Assembly (NCBI RefSeq): GCF_000716595.1
Contig: NZ_JNXC01000027.1
Span: 1 to 64,000 of the forward strand
Reading direction: 5' to 3'
From: Saccharothrix sp. NRRL B-16314
GTDB lineage: Bacteria; Actinomycetota; Actinomycetes; Mycobacteriales; Pseudonocardiaceae
DNA: 64,000 nucleotides
Below are positions 18,179 to 27,309 of the stretch, in pieces. The stretch's first letter is position 1. Each line of letters starts with the position of its first letter. A program made the position numbers and the translations under genes. The notes beneath the pieces are model-generated. The model worked only from the letters and a program-made list of their open reading frames with translations, was not told the origin of the DNA and did not search any database.

Positions 18179-18206
18179 TCTGCTGGGCTCATCCCGGCCC
18201 AGCAGA
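18179..18206. terminator. Hairpin terminator
   Basis: A perfect 10-bp inverted repeat (TCTGCTGGGC/GCCCAGCAGA, 8-base loop) lies between the convergent ATP-grasp and LacI-type genes. Confidence 0.8.
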
Positions 18207-18227
18207 CACCTGCGGCTCGTCGAGCCG

Positions 18228-19250
18228 TCAGGTCGAGGCGCGCACCACCAGCTCCGTCGGCAGTATCGCGGCGGCCGGTGGTTCGCCTCGGATCTGTTCC
18301 ATCAGCAGTCGGACCATCTCGCGGGTGATGCGCTGGAACGGCTGCCGCACCGTCGTCAGCGCGGGCCGCGTGGAGGTGGCGATGCTGGAGTCGTCGAACC
18401 CGCCGACGGCCACGTCCTCCGGCACCCGCCGCCCGGAGTCGTGCAGCACGTTGAGCGCCCCCGCCGCCATGAGGTCCGACGCGACGAACACCGCGTCCAG
18501 GTCCGGCGCCCGTTCCAACAGCGAAGCCATCGCCGCCTCGCCACCCACCCGGCTGTAGTCGCCGTGCGCGATCAGCTCCGGCGTCGCGTCGGCGCCCAGC
18601 ACGTCCCGGTACCCGGCCAGCCGCTCCACCCCGCCGGGGGTGTCCGGCGGCCCGGTGATGGTGGCGATCCGCCGCCTCCCCCGCGACCGCAGGTGCTCGA
18701 CCATCAACCGCGCGCCCGAACGGTCGTCCGCCGCCGCGTAGGCCACCCGGTTCTCGAACCCGATCGGCTTGCCGCACGCCACGACCGGAATCCCCGAGTC
18801 GTGCAGGTCGTCGATCAACGGGTTGCCGGTGTGCGACGACACGAGCAGCACACCGTCCACATGACCCGCGGCGATGAACCGGCTCGTCCGCTTGCGCTCC
18901 ACCTCCGTGCTCGCGGTCATCAGCAGCACGGGCACGTCGAGCTCGGCCAGTTCCTGCGTGCACCCCTGCAGCAGGATGCTGAAGTTCGGGTCCTCGAACA
19001 GCCGCTGCTGCGGCTCGGTGAGCACGAAGGCCACGGAGTGCGCCCGCTGCGTGACGAGGCTGCGCGCCGCCGGGTTGGCCACGTACCCCGTCGTCCGGAC
19101 CGCCTTCAGCACGGCCTCCAACGCGGCGGGGCTGACGTTGCGCCCACCGTTCAGCGCCCGCGACACCGTGCCGCGCGACACGCCGGCGGCAGCCGCCACG
19201 TCGTGGATGGTCGGCCGGTGCCGCGCCGCCTTGCTGCGATCGCCGCTCAT
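18228..19250 (-). CDS. LacI-family regulator of the galactan locus
   Basis: 340 residues. The helix-turn-helix TIHDVAAAAGVSRGTVSRAL and hinge VANPAARSL are classical LacI, followed by a periplasmic-binding-protein-like sugar domain ending in DDSSIATSTRPALTTV. It sits at the end of the permease operon and is the only regulator in the locus. It most likely represses the transporter and beta-galactosidase genes by binding the two operators at 22424 and 22511 and is released by galactose or a galacto-oligosaccharide (inference, by analogy with GanR). Confidence 0.9.
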   Translation of the reverse strand: MSGDRSKAARHRPTIHDVAAAAGVSRGTVSRALNGGRNVSPAALEAVLKAVRTTGYVANPAARSLVTQRAHSVAFVLTEPQQRLFEDPNFSILLQGCTQELAELDVPVLLMTASTEVERKRTSRFIAAGHVDGVLLVSSHTGNPLIDDLHDSGIPVVACGKPIGFENRVAYAAADDRSGARLMVEHLRSRGRRRIATITGPPDTPGGVERLAGYRDVLGADATPELIAHGDYSRVGGEAAMASLLERAPDLDAVFVASDLMAAGALNVLHDSGRRVPEDVAVGGFDDSSIATSTRPALTTVRQPFQRITREMVRLLMEQIRGEPPAAAILPTELVVRAST

Positions 19251-19257
19251 GACTCCC

Positions 19258-20151
19258 TCATGCTTTCACCGCTCCGGAGAGCAAGTCGATGCGCCAGTAT
19301 CGCTGCAAAGTGAGGAACAGAGCGATCAAGGGCAGCACCGAGACGAGTGAACCGGTGACGACCAGGGTGTAGAGCGCGGGCACGCTGTTGCCCTGCTTGA
19401 GCATCGTGTAGAGCCCCAGCGTGACCGGGAACTTCCCGTCGTCGGCCAGCATGATGTACGGCAGCATGAAGTTGTTCCAGATGGACACGAACTGGAACAG
19501 GAACACCGTGACCAGCCCGGGGACCATCATCGGCAGCGCGATGGACCCCAGGATGCGCACCTCGCTCGCGCCGTCGGTCCGGGCCGCCTCGACCACGTCC
19601 TCCGGCACCGACGCGGCGGCGTAGATGCGGGCCAGGTAGATCCCGTACGGGCTGACCACGCTCGGCAGCAGCACCGACAGGTACGTGTCGGACAGCCCGA
19701 TCTTCGACATCAGCAGGTACTGCGGGATGGCCAGCACCACCGCGGGCACCAGCACACCCGCGATGAGCGCGTTGAAGATCAGCGTCCGACCGCGGAACGT
19801 GTACTTGGCCAACGCGTACCCCGTGACGCCCGACAGCGCGGCCGACAGCAGCGCGCCCACGCCCGCGTACAGCGCGGAGTTCGCCATCCACCGCCAGAAC
19901 ATCCCGTCCCGGTACCCGGCCAGCTCGCCGATGTTCGCCACCAGCGACGAGCCGACGGACAACGTCGTGGTGGAGAACAGCTCGCCGGTGCTCTTGGTCG
20001 CCGCGACCAGCACCCACGCCACCGGGAACAGGCAGTACACCGCACCCAGCAGCAGCACGACCGTCGGCAGCGCGCCCAACGCGGACACCAGCGAACGCCG
20101 GCGGACCGGAGGTGGCGTCACGACCCGGTCCTCGACCAGCACGGCGCTCAC
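19258..20151 (-). CDS. Sugar ABC transporter permease (MalG/GanQ type)
   Basis: 297 residues with six predicted membrane helices and the carbohydrate-permease EAA loop EAARTDGASEVRILGSIALP near the C-terminal third. It forms the membrane channel with the permease at 20148, overlapping it by ATGA. Sequence style is that of CUT1 transporters for oligosaccharides. Neighbouring galactanase and beta-galactosidase genes point to galacto-oligosaccharide import. No ATPase gene is present in the locus; a shared MsiK-like ATPase elsewhere is expected, as in other actinobacteria. Confidence 0.9.
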   Translation of the reverse strand: MSAVLVEDRVVTPPPVRRRSLVSALGALPTVVLLLGAVYCLFPVAWVLVAATKSTGELFSTTTLSVGSSLVANIGELAGYRDGMFWRWMANSALYAGVGALLSAALSGVTGYALAKYTFRGRTLIFNALIAGVLVPAVVLAIPQYLLMSKIGLSDTYLSVLLPSVVSPYGIYLARIYAAASVPEDVVEAARTDGASEVRILGSIALPMMVPGLVTVFLFQFVSIWNNFMLPYIMLADDGKFPVTLGLYTMLKQGNSVPALYTLVVTGSLVSVLPLIALFLTLQRYWRIDLLSGAVKA

Positions 20152-21074
20152 CGCTCACCCCCGAACGCCCGCGAACGGGTCAGCCGCAGCAGCCCGAACG
20201 AGATCACGAACATCACCAACGCGATCAGCACGGACGTCGCGGCGGCGGAGTAGAGGTCGCCGCGGCCGAACGCGTCCTGGTAGACCTTCATCAACGGGGT
20301 CCAGGTGAGCGAGAGCGAATTGGTCAACGGCGCCAGCGTGGTCGGCTCGGCGAACACCTGGAGCGTCGCGATGACCGAGAACAACGACGTCAGCACCAAC
20401 GCCGGCGCCAGCAACGGGATCTTGATCCGCAACGCGACCTGCAACGGCGTGCACCCGTCGATCCGGGCCGCCTCGTAGAGGTCGCGCGGGATCGCCCGCA
20501 ACGCGGTGTACAGGACCACCATGTTGTAGCCGACCCCGCCCCACACCGCGATGTTGGCCAGCGCGAAGTAGATCCCGGTCGGCGACAGCACGTCCACCTC
20601 GGGCAGCGACAGCTCGCGCAGCAGCTGGTTGAACGGGCTCGTCCCCGGCAGGTACAGGAACCCCCACAGCAGCGACGCGATGACGCCCGGGATCGCGTAC
20701 GGCAGGAAGATCGCGATCCGGCTGAACCCGCGGGCGCGCACCCGGTCCTCGTCCAGCAGCAGCGCGAACACCAGCGCCAGGCCGAGCATCGTCGGCACGA
20801 GGATCGCGCCGTAGCCGAACACCCGCAACGCGCCCGCGCCGAGTTCGGAGTCGGTGAGCGCGCGCCAGTAGTTGTCCAGGCCGACGAACACCTCCGACCG
20901 GCCGCCCTTGCCCAGCCCCAGCCCCTTGACCTCGGTCCGAAACAGGCTCAGGTACACCGTGTACGCGATGGGCAGCGCGAACACCAGCAGGAACAGGACC
21001 ACCGCGGGGGCGACGAAGGCGTACGGCGCCACCTTCGGCGCCGCACCACCCCGCCCGGACACACGAGTCGTCAC
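20148..21074 (-). CDS. Sugar ABC transporter permease (MalF/GanP type)
   Basis: 308 residues, six membrane helices, with the EAA motif EAARIDGCTPLQVALRIKIP. It starts at GTG 21074 (N-terminus VTTRVSGRGG) with GAGGAG upstream, and its stop overlaps the downstream permease start. It pairs with that permease to form the CUT1 channel fed by the lipoprotein at 21086. Confidence 0.9.
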   Translation of the reverse strand: MTTRVSGRGGAAPKVAPYAFVAPAVVLFLLVFALPIAYTVYLSLFRTEVKGLGLGKGGRSEVFVGLDNYWRALTDSELGAGALRVFGYGAILVPTMLGLALVFALLLDEDRVRARGFSRIAIFLPYAIPGVIASLLWGFLYLPGTSPFNQLLRELSLPEVDVLSPTGIYFALANIAVWGGVGYNMVVLYTALRAIPRDLYEAARIDGCTPLQVALRIKIPLLAPALVLTSLFSVIATLQVFAEPTTLAPLTNSLSLTWTPLMKVYQDAFGRGDLYSAAATSVLIALVMFVISFGLLRLTRSRAFGGER

Positions 21075-21085
21075 GGGTGTTCTCC

Positions 21086-22372
21086 TCAGCCGCCGACGGT
21101 GAAGCCGTTGGCCTTCATGTCGTCCACGGTCGCGGCCTGCATCTTCGTCAACGCGGGCACCAGGTCCGCGCCGGCGCTGATCGCCTCGCCCATGGCGTTC
21201 TTGTACGCCGTGTAGGTGACGTTGACGTTCGGTCCCCAGGTGAACCCGGAGGACGTCCCGGCGATCTTGGCGGCCTGCGTGTAGAAGTCCGGCTGGTTCG
21301 GGAAGAACGCGGGTGGCTTGGCCTGCGCCTCCTGCGCCGACGTGGCCGCCGGGTAGATCCCGCTCACCGTCACCAGCGCCTCGACGGCCGCGGGATCGGT
21401 GTTGAGCCAGATCGCGAACTCGGTCGCCGCCTTCTGCTTCTTCGACGCCGCGGTCACCGCCGTGGTCGAGCCGCCCCAGTTGCCGGTGCGCGGCTTGGCG
21501 GGGTCCCACTGCGGCATCGGGGCCATCGCCCACTTGCCCGCCGTGCCCTCCGCGTTGCCCTTGAGCACGCCCGGTGCCCACACCGCGCTCAGCCAGCCGA
21601 TCTGGGTGCCGTCGTTGAGCGCCTTGTTCCACTCCGGCGTGTACATCGGCGCCTTGTCGATCGCGCCCTCGGCGATCAGGCCGCTCCAGTACCCCGCCAC
21701 CTTCTTCGTCGCGGCGTCGTCCACGGAGACCTTCCACGCGTCGCCGTCCACCGACCACCACGAGCCGCCGGCCTGCTGCACCAGGCCCGCGAACCAGCCC
21801 GGGTCGTTGGCCGAGAACGTGCCGAGGAACTTGTCCGGCGCCTTGGCCCGCAGGTCACGGGCGGTCTGCGCGTACTCGTCCCAGGTCGTCGGCACGGTCA
21901 GGCCGTACTGCTGGAACAGGTCGGTGCGGTAGTAGAACATCATCGGACCCGAGTCCTGCGGCACGGCGTAGACCCCGGCGCCGCCCAGCGTCACCTGGTC
22001 CCAGATGCCCGGCGCGAACTTGTCCTTCGCCGAACCCGCCCACTCCGAGACGTCCGCGAGCACGTCGTTGCTGACCAGCGTCGGCAACGCCTGGAACTCG
22101 ACCTGCGCGAGGTCGGGCGGGTTGCCGCCCTTGGCGCTGGTCATGAGCTTGGTGACCAGGTCGTCGCCCTGTGCCTGCTTGCTCACCACGACCTTGACGT
22201 CCGGGTGGTCGGCGTTCCACTTGTCGACCACCTTGTCGATTTCGGGCGCCCAGGCCCAGAAGGAGAGTTCGACCGGGCCGTCGGCGGCCTGCTCGCCGCC
22301 TCCGCCGCAACCGGCGAGCAGGGCGAGGCCGAGGCCGACTGCCGCGGCCTTCTTCGCGATGTCGAGTCGCAT
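21086..22372 (-). CDS. Extracellular solute-binding lipoprotein for sugars
   Basis: 428 residues. The signal peptide ends in the lipobox LLAGC (Cys22), so the protein is lipid-anchored outside the cell. The rest follows family 1 sugar-binding proteins: ELSFWAWAPEIDKVVDKWN, a central AVPQDSGPMMFYYRTDLFQQYG segment and a Trp-rich binding region. It should capture galactan fragments released by the GH53 enzyme and deliver them to the two permeases. It is the first gene of the leftward operon and is controlled by the operator at 22424. Confidence 0.9.
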   Translation of the reverse strand: MRLDIAKKAAAVGLGLALLAGCGGGGEQAADGPVELSFWAWAPEIDKVVDKWNADHPDVKVVVSKQAQGDDLVTKLMTSAKGGNPPDLAQVEFQALPTLVSNDVLADVSEWAGSAKDKFAPGIWDQVTLGGAGVYAVPQDSGPMMFYYRTDLFQQYGLTVPTTWDEYAQTARDLRAKAPDKFLGTFSANDPGWFAGLVQQAGGSWWSVDGDAWKVSVDDAATKKVAGYWSGLIAEGAIDKAPMYTPEWNKALNDGTQIGWLSAVWAPGVLKGNAEGTAGKWAMAPMPQWDPAKPRTGNWGGSTTAVTAASKKQKAATEFAIWLNTDPAAVEALVTVSGIYPAATSAQEAQAKPPAFFPNQPDFYTQAAKIAGTSSGFTWGPNVNVTYTAYKNAMGEAISAGADLVPALTKMQAATVDDMKANGFTVGG

Positions 22373-22423
22373 GGGGTCTCCGGGGGTTCCGCGTCGCTGA
22401 CGCCACTGCCAGCGAGAACCGCG

Positions 22424-22439
22424 CTGTGAACGTGCACAG
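22424..22439. promoter_or_regulatory. LacI-type operator, copy 1
   Basis: CTGTGAACGTGCACAG is a near-perfect palindrome. It overlaps the probable -10 region of the leftward transporter promoter, a typical repressor position. The same site in opposite orientation occurs at 22511. Confidence 0.75.
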
Positions 22440-22456
22440 TAGTTGCACCCACGTCG

Positions 22457-22480
22457 CCCCTGTCAACCTCTTGACAGGGG
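22457..22480. promoter_or_regulatory. Back-to-back -35 boxes forming a palindrome
   Basis: A perfect inverted repeat with 10-base arms CCCCTGTCAA and TTGACAGGGG around CCTC. Each arm contains a consensus TTGACA, pointing leftward (22466-22461) and rightward (22471-22476). For the rightward promoter, AGTAAT at 22494-22499 is a possible -10 with a 17-bp spacer. This gives two divergent promoters controlled as one unit. Confidence 0.65.
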
Positions 22481-22510
22481 CATTTATCTGCAAAGTAATC
22501 TTCGATCAGA

Positions 22511-22526
22511 CCGTGCACGTTCACAG
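22511..22526. promoter_or_regulatory. LacI-type operator, copy 2
   Basis: CCGTGCACGTTCACAG matches the reverse complement of copy 1 at 15 of 16 positions and lies just upstream of the beta-galactosidase ribosome site, placed to block rightward transcription. Confidence 0.75.
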
Positions 22527-22540
22527 CCGCAGGAGTGTTC

Positions 22541-24580
22541 ATGACGTTTGTGGTGCCTCGCCAGGCCGAGGGGCAGGCCGTGGAGGACCCCTTCTCACCG
22601 CGGATGCCGGTAGGCGTGGACGGACTCGTCTACGGCGGGGACTACAACCCCGAGCAGTGGCCGGAAGAGGTGTGGGTCGAGGACGTCGAGCTGATGCGGC
22701 AGGCCGGGGTGAACCTGGTCAGCGTCGCCATCCACGCGTGGGCGCGGCTGGAGCCGAGGCCCGGTGAGTTCGACTTCGGCTGGCTGGACCGGCTGCTCGA
22801 CCTGCTGCACGGCGCGGGCATCGCGGTCAACCTGGCCACCCCGACCGTGGTGCCGCCCGCGTGGCTCTACCGCGCGCACCCCGGCATCCGGCCGATCACC
22901 CGTGACGGCACCGAGCTGGAACGCGGGTCGCGGGCGACGTTCTGCCCGAGCGCGCCCGCCTACCGCCAGGCCGCCGCGAACATCACCCGGCAGCTCGGCG
23001 CGCGCTACGGCGACCACCCGGCGGTGGCGCTGTGGCACGTGCACAACGAGTACGGCGCACCCGTCGGCGCGTGCTACTGCCCGGAGTCGGCCGCCGCGTT
23101 CCGGCGCTGGCTGCGTGCCCGGCACGGCTCGCTGGACGCGCTCAACGAGGCCTGGGGCACCAGCTTCTGGGGCCAGCACTACGGCGAGTGGGCCGAGGTC
23201 GAGCCGCCGCGCGTCTCCGGCACCACCGGCAACCCGGCGCACGAGCTGGACTTCGCCCGGTTCTGCTCGGACGAGCTGCTGGCCTGCTACACGGCCGAGC
23301 GCGACATCCTGCGCAGCCACTCCACCGTGCCCGTGACCACGAACTTCATGACCACCAACTGCAAGTCGATCGACTACTGGCGCTGGGGCCGCGAGGTGGA
23401 CGTGGTCGCCAACGACCACTACCTGACCGCCGAGGCCGACCGGAACCACATCGACCTGGCCATGTCCGCCGACCTGACCCGCGCGGTGGCCGGCGGCCGG
23501 CCGTGGATGCTCATGGAGCACTCCACCGGCGCGGTGAACTGGCAGCCGCGCAACCTCGCCAAGCGGCCGGGCGAGATGGGCCGCAACAGCCTGACCCACG
23601 TGGCGCGCGGCGCGGACGCGGTGATGTTCTTCCAGTGGCGGGCCTCCCGCTTCGGCGCGGAGAAGTTCCACTCGGCGATGCTGCCGCACTCGGGCACCCG
23701 CAGCCGGCTGTGGCACGAGGTCGTGCGGCTCGGCGCGGACCTGGCCGCGTTGGAGGAGGTGCGCGGCAGCCTCGTCCGGGCCGACGTCGCGGTGCTGTGG
23801 GACTGGGAGTCGTGGTGGGCGCTGGAACTGGACTGGCGGCCGTCCGTCGACCTGTCGTACCGGGAGCGCGTCGGCGCGTTCTACGAGCAGCTGTGGGACG
23901 CCAAGCTGACGGTGGACTTCGTTGCGCCGCAAGCCGATCTGAGCGGCTACCGGCTGGTCGTGGTGCCCTCGCTGTACCTGACGACCACGGCGGCGGCGAA
24001 GGTGCTGCACGACTACGTGGCCGGTGGCGGCACGCTCGTCGTCTCGTACTTCTCCGGCATCGTCGACGTCAATGACGCCGTGCACCCCGGCGGCCACCCC
24101 GGCGCGCTGCGCGACGTGCTCGGGCTGGAGGTCGAGGAGTTCCTGCCGCTGCGCGAGGGCGAGGAGGTCGGGCTCGACGGCGGGCTGCGCGGTGACGTGT
24201 GGGCGGAGCACCTCCGGCTGGTGGGAGCCGAGAGCGTGCACTCCTACGTGGACGGTCCGGCGGCGGGCGGTCCGGCGGTCACCCGGCACCGGTTCGGCTC
24301 CGGCAACGCCTGGTACGTCTCGACCCGGCTGCGCGGCGCGGCGCTCGACCACGTGCTGCGGGACGTCTGCGCGCAGGCGGGCGTCGAGGTCCGGGACGAC
24401 CTGCCGCGTGACGTGGAGGTGGTCCGCCGGCGCGGGGTCGACGCCGACTACCTGTTCGTGCTCAACCACACCGACGCCGAGGTGCGCCTCGCCGCGTCGG
24501 GCACCGAGCTGCTCACCGGACTGCGGTGCGAGTCCGAGCTGTGCGTCCCCCCGGGCGGCACGGCCGTGCTCAGGTCCTGA
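22541..24580 (+). CDS. GH42 beta-galactosidase
   Basis: 679 residues. The (beta/alpha)8 domain starts with GGDYNPEQWPEEVW. The acid/base Glu170 lies in HVHNEYG and the nucleophile Glu326 in LMEHSTG, both at the positions expected for family GH42. A trimerisation domain and a short beta C-terminus follow. There is no signal peptide, so it hydrolyses imported galacto-oligosaccharides inside the cell. The ATG at 22541 has AGGAG five bases upstream. Transcription should be repressed by the LacI protein at the two flanking operators. Confidence 0.93.
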   Translation: MTFVVPRQAEGQAVEDPFSPRMPVGVDGLVYGGDYNPEQWPEEVWVEDVELMRQAGVNLVSVAIHAWARLEPRPGEFDFGWLDRLLDLLHGAGIAVNLATPTVVPPAWLYRAHPGIRPITRDGTELERGSRATFCPSAPAYRQAAANITRQLGARYGDHPAVALWHVHNEYGAPVGACYCPESAAAFRRWLRARHGSLDALNEAWGTSFWGQHYGEWAEVEPPRVSGTTGNPAHELDFARFCSDELLACYTAERDILRSHSTVPVTTNFMTTNCKSIDYWRWGREVDVVANDHYLTAEADRNHIDLAMSADLTRAVAGGRPWMLMEHSTGAVNWQPRNLAKRPGEMGRNSLTHVARGADAVMFFQWRASRFGAEKFHSAMLPHSGTRSRLWHEVVRLGADLAALEEVRGSLVRADVAVLWDWESWWALELDWRPSVDLSYRERVGAFYEQLWDAKLTVDFVAPQADLSGYRLVVVPSLYLTTTAAAKVLHDYVAGGGTLVVSYFSGIVDVNDAVHPGGHPGALRDVLGLEVEEFLPLREGEEVGLDGGLRGDVWAEHLRLVGAESVHSYVDGPAAGGPAVTRHRFGSGNAWYVSTRLRGAALDHVLRDVCAQAGVEVRDDLPRDVEVVRRRGVDADYLFVLNHTDAEVRLAASGTELLTGLRCESELCVPPGGTAVLRS

Positions 24581-24622
24581 GCGGGTTTCCCCAACCCGGC
24601 GCGTTCTCGACGAGGAGGACGA

Positions 24623-26173
24623 ATGACAGGTCCCAAGAAACTCCCTGCCAAGTGGGTGTGCGCAGCGGCGGCGGTGTTCGCCGTTGCCGCGTTAACGGCA
24701 CCGACGGCATCGGCCGCATCCACCATCACCAACGGCGGCTTCGAATCCGGCACGTCCGGCTGGACGACGTACTCGCCGAACGGCACGCAGGCCGCGTCGT
24801 TCAACGAGTACGGCGGCCGGTCCGGGAACCACCGGCTGTCCCACTGGTCGTCGTCCGCGTACCAGGTCGAGACCAGGCAGACGCTCACCGGCCTGGCCGA
24901 CGGCCGGTTCACCACGCGGGTCTGGGTCCGTTCCGGCGGTGGGCAGGTCCAGTCCTACGTGGCCCTGCGCGGGTGCGGCGGCGCCGAGCAGCGCACGCAC
25001 GTGCCGGTGAGCGCCGGTGAGCTGTGGGTCCAGCTCGCGGTCACCGCGACCGTGTCCGGCGGCCAGTGCACGGTCGTGCTGTTCTCCAACGCGCGCGCGG
25101 GCAACTGGACGAACTTCGACGACGTCCAGTTCGCCTCCGGGCAGACGTCCCTGCCGATCCGCGGCGGTGACGTGTCCACGCTGAAGAAGGCCGAGGACCT
25201 GGGCGGCGTCTACCGCACGGCGTCCGGGCAGCAGCAGGAGGCCTTGCAGATCCTGAAGGCCAACGGGATGAACCTGGTCCGCCTGAAGGTGTGGGTGAAC
25301 CCGGCGGACGGCTACAACGACAAGGCGAAGGTCCTGGCGATGGCCAGGAAGGTCAAGGCACAGGGCTTGCAGCTGATGGTCGACTTCCACTACTCCGACA
25401 CGTGGGCCGACCCCGGTCGGCAGAACAAGCCGGCGGCGTGGGCGTCCTACAGCTTCCAACGCCTCACGCAGGCCGTGTACGAACACACTTACGACGTGCT
25501 CAACGCCCTTAAGGCGCAGGGCACGACAGCGGACATGGTCCAGGTCGGCAACGAGATCAACGGCGGGATGCTCTGGCCGGACGGTTCCACGGACAACTGG
25601 GACCGGCTCGCCACGCTGCTCAAGAGCGGTGTCAGCGCGGTGAAGGCCGTGTCGTCGTCCACCAGGGTCATCCTGCACGTGGCCAAGGGCACCGACACCG
25701 GCGCCGTCCGGTGGTGGTACGACTCGGCCGTCGCGCGCGGCGTCCCGTTCGACGTCATCGGCCTGTCGTACTACGGCTACTGGCACGGGACGCTGGGCGA
25801 GCTGCAGCGGACCATGTTCGAGGCGGCGCCCCGGTACGGCAAGGACATCCTGGTCGTGGAGACCGCGTACCCGTTCACGATGGACAACGCGGACCACGAG
25901 GGGAACGCGTTCAGCGACAGGTCCCAGCTGGTGCCGGGATATCCGGCCACGTCCGAGGGCCAGCTGGCCAACTTCCGCGACGTGCTGAGCGTCGTGCAGG
26001 CCGTGCCCGGCGGGCGCGGGCTGGGCGCCGTGTACTGGGAACCGACCTGGTACGCCGTGCCGGGCAACAACTGGGACCCGTACAACCCGTCGACCGGCAG
26101 CGGCTGGGACAACCAGGCCCTGTTCGACTGGTCCGGCCGGGCCCTGCCCGCCATCGCGGCGTTCAACCGCTGA
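24623..26173 (+). CDS. Secreted GH53 arabinogalactan endo-beta-1,4-galactanase
   Basis: 516 residues. A signal peptide (cleavage near TASA-A, residues 28-32) is followed by a CBM-like beta-sandwich (about 33-172, NGGFESGTSGWT...FDDVQF). The GH53 catalytic barrel follows, with acid/base Glu311 in VGNEINGG and nucleophile Glu413 in VVETAYPF. It cuts beta-1,4-galactan outside the cell into oligosaccharides for the ABC importer. It lies 42 bases after the beta-galactosidase and is probably cotranscribed; GAGGAGGAC precedes the ATG. Confidence 0.93.
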   Translation: MTGPKKLPAKWVCAAAAVFAVAALTAPTASAASTITNGGFESGTSGWTTYSPNGTQAASFNEYGGRSGNHRLSHWSSSAYQVETRQTLTGLADGRFTTRVWVRSGGGQVQSYVALRGCGGAEQRTHVPVSAGELWVQLAVTATVSGGQCTVVLFSNARAGNWTNFDDVQFASGQTSLPIRGGDVSTLKKAEDLGGVYRTASGQQQEALQILKANGMNLVRLKVWVNPADGYNDKAKVLAMARKVKAQGLQLMVDFHYSDTWADPGRQNKPAAWASYSFQRLTQAVYEHTYDVLNALKAQGTTADMVQVGNEINGGMLWPDGSTDNWDRLATLLKSGVSAVKAVSSSTRVILHVAKGTDTGAVRWWYDSAVARGVPFDVIGLSYYGYWHGTLGELQRTMFEAAPRYGKDILVVETAYPFTMDNADHEGNAFSDRSQLVPGYPATSEGQLANFRDVLSVVQAVPGGRGLGAVYWEPTWYAVPGNNWDPYNPSTGSGWDNQALFDWSGRALPAIAAFNR

Positions 26174-26182
26174 CGTACCGGT

Positions 26183-26212
26183 GACCGGGTGCGGCCGACC
26201 CCGCACCCGGTC
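26183..26212. terminator. Hairpin terminator
   Basis: A perfect 12-bp inverted repeat (GACCGGGTGCGG/CCGCACCCGGTC, six-base loop) lies between the convergent galactanase and hypothetical genes. Confidence 0.85.
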
Positions 26213-26902
26213 TCACCGCTCGCCGGCGGAGTCGAGCCACCGCCCCCACGTGGTCTGCCGCACCTTCGGCTGCGGGTGCTCGGCGACGTGCAGCAGGAAC
26301 TCCGCGCGCCGCCGGACCACCGGGTCGGGGTCCTCCGACAGGCTCCGCATGCGCTCGCGGAACCGGTCGTCCGCGATGTGCCGGACCAGGCGCGCGTACA
26401 GCCAGTCCTTGCAGCGGTACGGGCGGCGCAGCACGTCGGTGACGAGGTCCGTCATCCGCGGCCGGATGGTCTCCGGCACGCCGCCCTTCTCCAGCGCGCG
26501 CAACAACACCTGCTTGCGACCCCACGGCGACCACAGGTACGAGGCCCGCGCACCCCAGTCGTCCGGGTAACGCCCCTCCCAGTCCAGGTAGAGCAGCACG
26601 AACGGCGCGTGCCGCTCCCGGAGTTCCCGGTCCGCGCCCCACACCGGGGAGGTCAGCTCCATGACCGTCCGCCCGTAGTGCCGCCGGAAGGCGGCGCGGG
26701 CCCGGTCCATCTCGGCGGCCAGGCGCGGCTCGGCCGGCGCGGGCGTCCCGGCGCGCGCCCACACGTCGTTCGACCAGCGCAGGGCGTCCGCCGCGGCCTT
26801 GACCGACGCCTGGTGCCGGGCCAGCGCCCGCCGCCGGACGTCTTCGTCGCGCGCCACCAGGTCCCACACCCACGAGGGGTCTTCCACGGAGTCGGCGGCC
26901 AC
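26213..26902 (-). CDS. Conserved-looking hypothetical protein
   Basis: 229 residues, rich in Arg and Trp with no signal peptide or membrane segment. It looks largely helical; the C-terminal part (residues 150-229, LYARLVRHIADDRFRERM... then VVRRRAEFLLHVAEHP) resembles HEAT-like repeats. No catalytic motif is recognised. The frame is well supported by codon pattern and by the terminator just beyond its stop. It is divergent from the PadR gene, with 83 bases between the two starts. Confidence 0.7.
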   Translation of the reverse strand: MAADSVEDPSWVWDLVARDEDVRRRALARHQASVKAAADALRWSNDVWARAGTPAPAEPRLAAEMDRARAAFRRHYGRTVMELTSPVWGADRELRERHAPFVLLYLDWEGRYPDDWGARASYLWSPWGRKQVLLRALEKGGVPETIRPRMTDLVTDVLRRPYRCKDWLYARLVRHIADDRFRERMRSLSEDPDPVVRRRAEFLLHVAEHPQPKVRQTTWGRWLDSAGER

Positions 26903-26935
26903 GCGACGATCCTCGCACTACCCCTTCGTACGCGG

Positions 26936-26954
26936 TACTGCGCATTACGTAGTA
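26936..26954. promoter_or_regulatory. Probable PadR operator
   Basis: TACTGCGCATTACGTAGTA is an imperfect palindrome with TACT/AGTA ends about 30 bases before the PadR start. PadR-type repressors typically bind such sites in their own promoter. Confidence 0.5.
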
Positions 26955-26985
26955 GCATCCATCGCACACCACCGGGGAGAGCTGC

Positions 26986-27309
26986 ATGGACACCAGTCAA
27001 CTGCTCAAGGGGGTGCTGGACCTCGCCGTCCTCGCGGTGCTGCGCAAGGAGGACGGGTACGGGTACGACGTGCTGCGCAGACTGCGGCAAGGCGGCCTCG
27101 ACGGCGTCGGCGACGCCTCGGTCTACGGCACCCTGCGCCGGCTCTACAACGCCGGCCTGCTCACGTCGTACGTCGTGCCCAGCGAAGAGGGCCCGCACCG
27201 CAAGTACTACAGCCTCAACGAGCCGGGCCGCGCGCGGCTGCTCGATTCTGGCAAGACCTGGAAGTCGTTCGCGCAGGCGCTGGACGATCTGTTGGGGGAG
27301 GGTGCATGA
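26986..27309 (+). CDS. PadR-family transcriptional repressor
   Basis: 107 residues forming a winged helix-turn-helix: LLKGVLDLAVLAVLRKEDGYGYDVLRRL, then ASVYGTLRRLYNAGLL and the wing KYYSLNEPGRARL. Short PadR proteins of this type regulate the membrane protein encoded next to them. The next gene starts within its stop codon (ATGA), so the two form an operon. Likely autoregulation via the site at 26936. Confidence 0.92.
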   Translation: MDTSQLLKGVLDLAVLAVLRKEDGYGYDVLRRLRQGGLDGVGDASVYGTLRRLYNAGLLTSYVVPSEEGPHRKYYSLNEPGRARLLDSGKTWKSFAQALDDLLGEGA

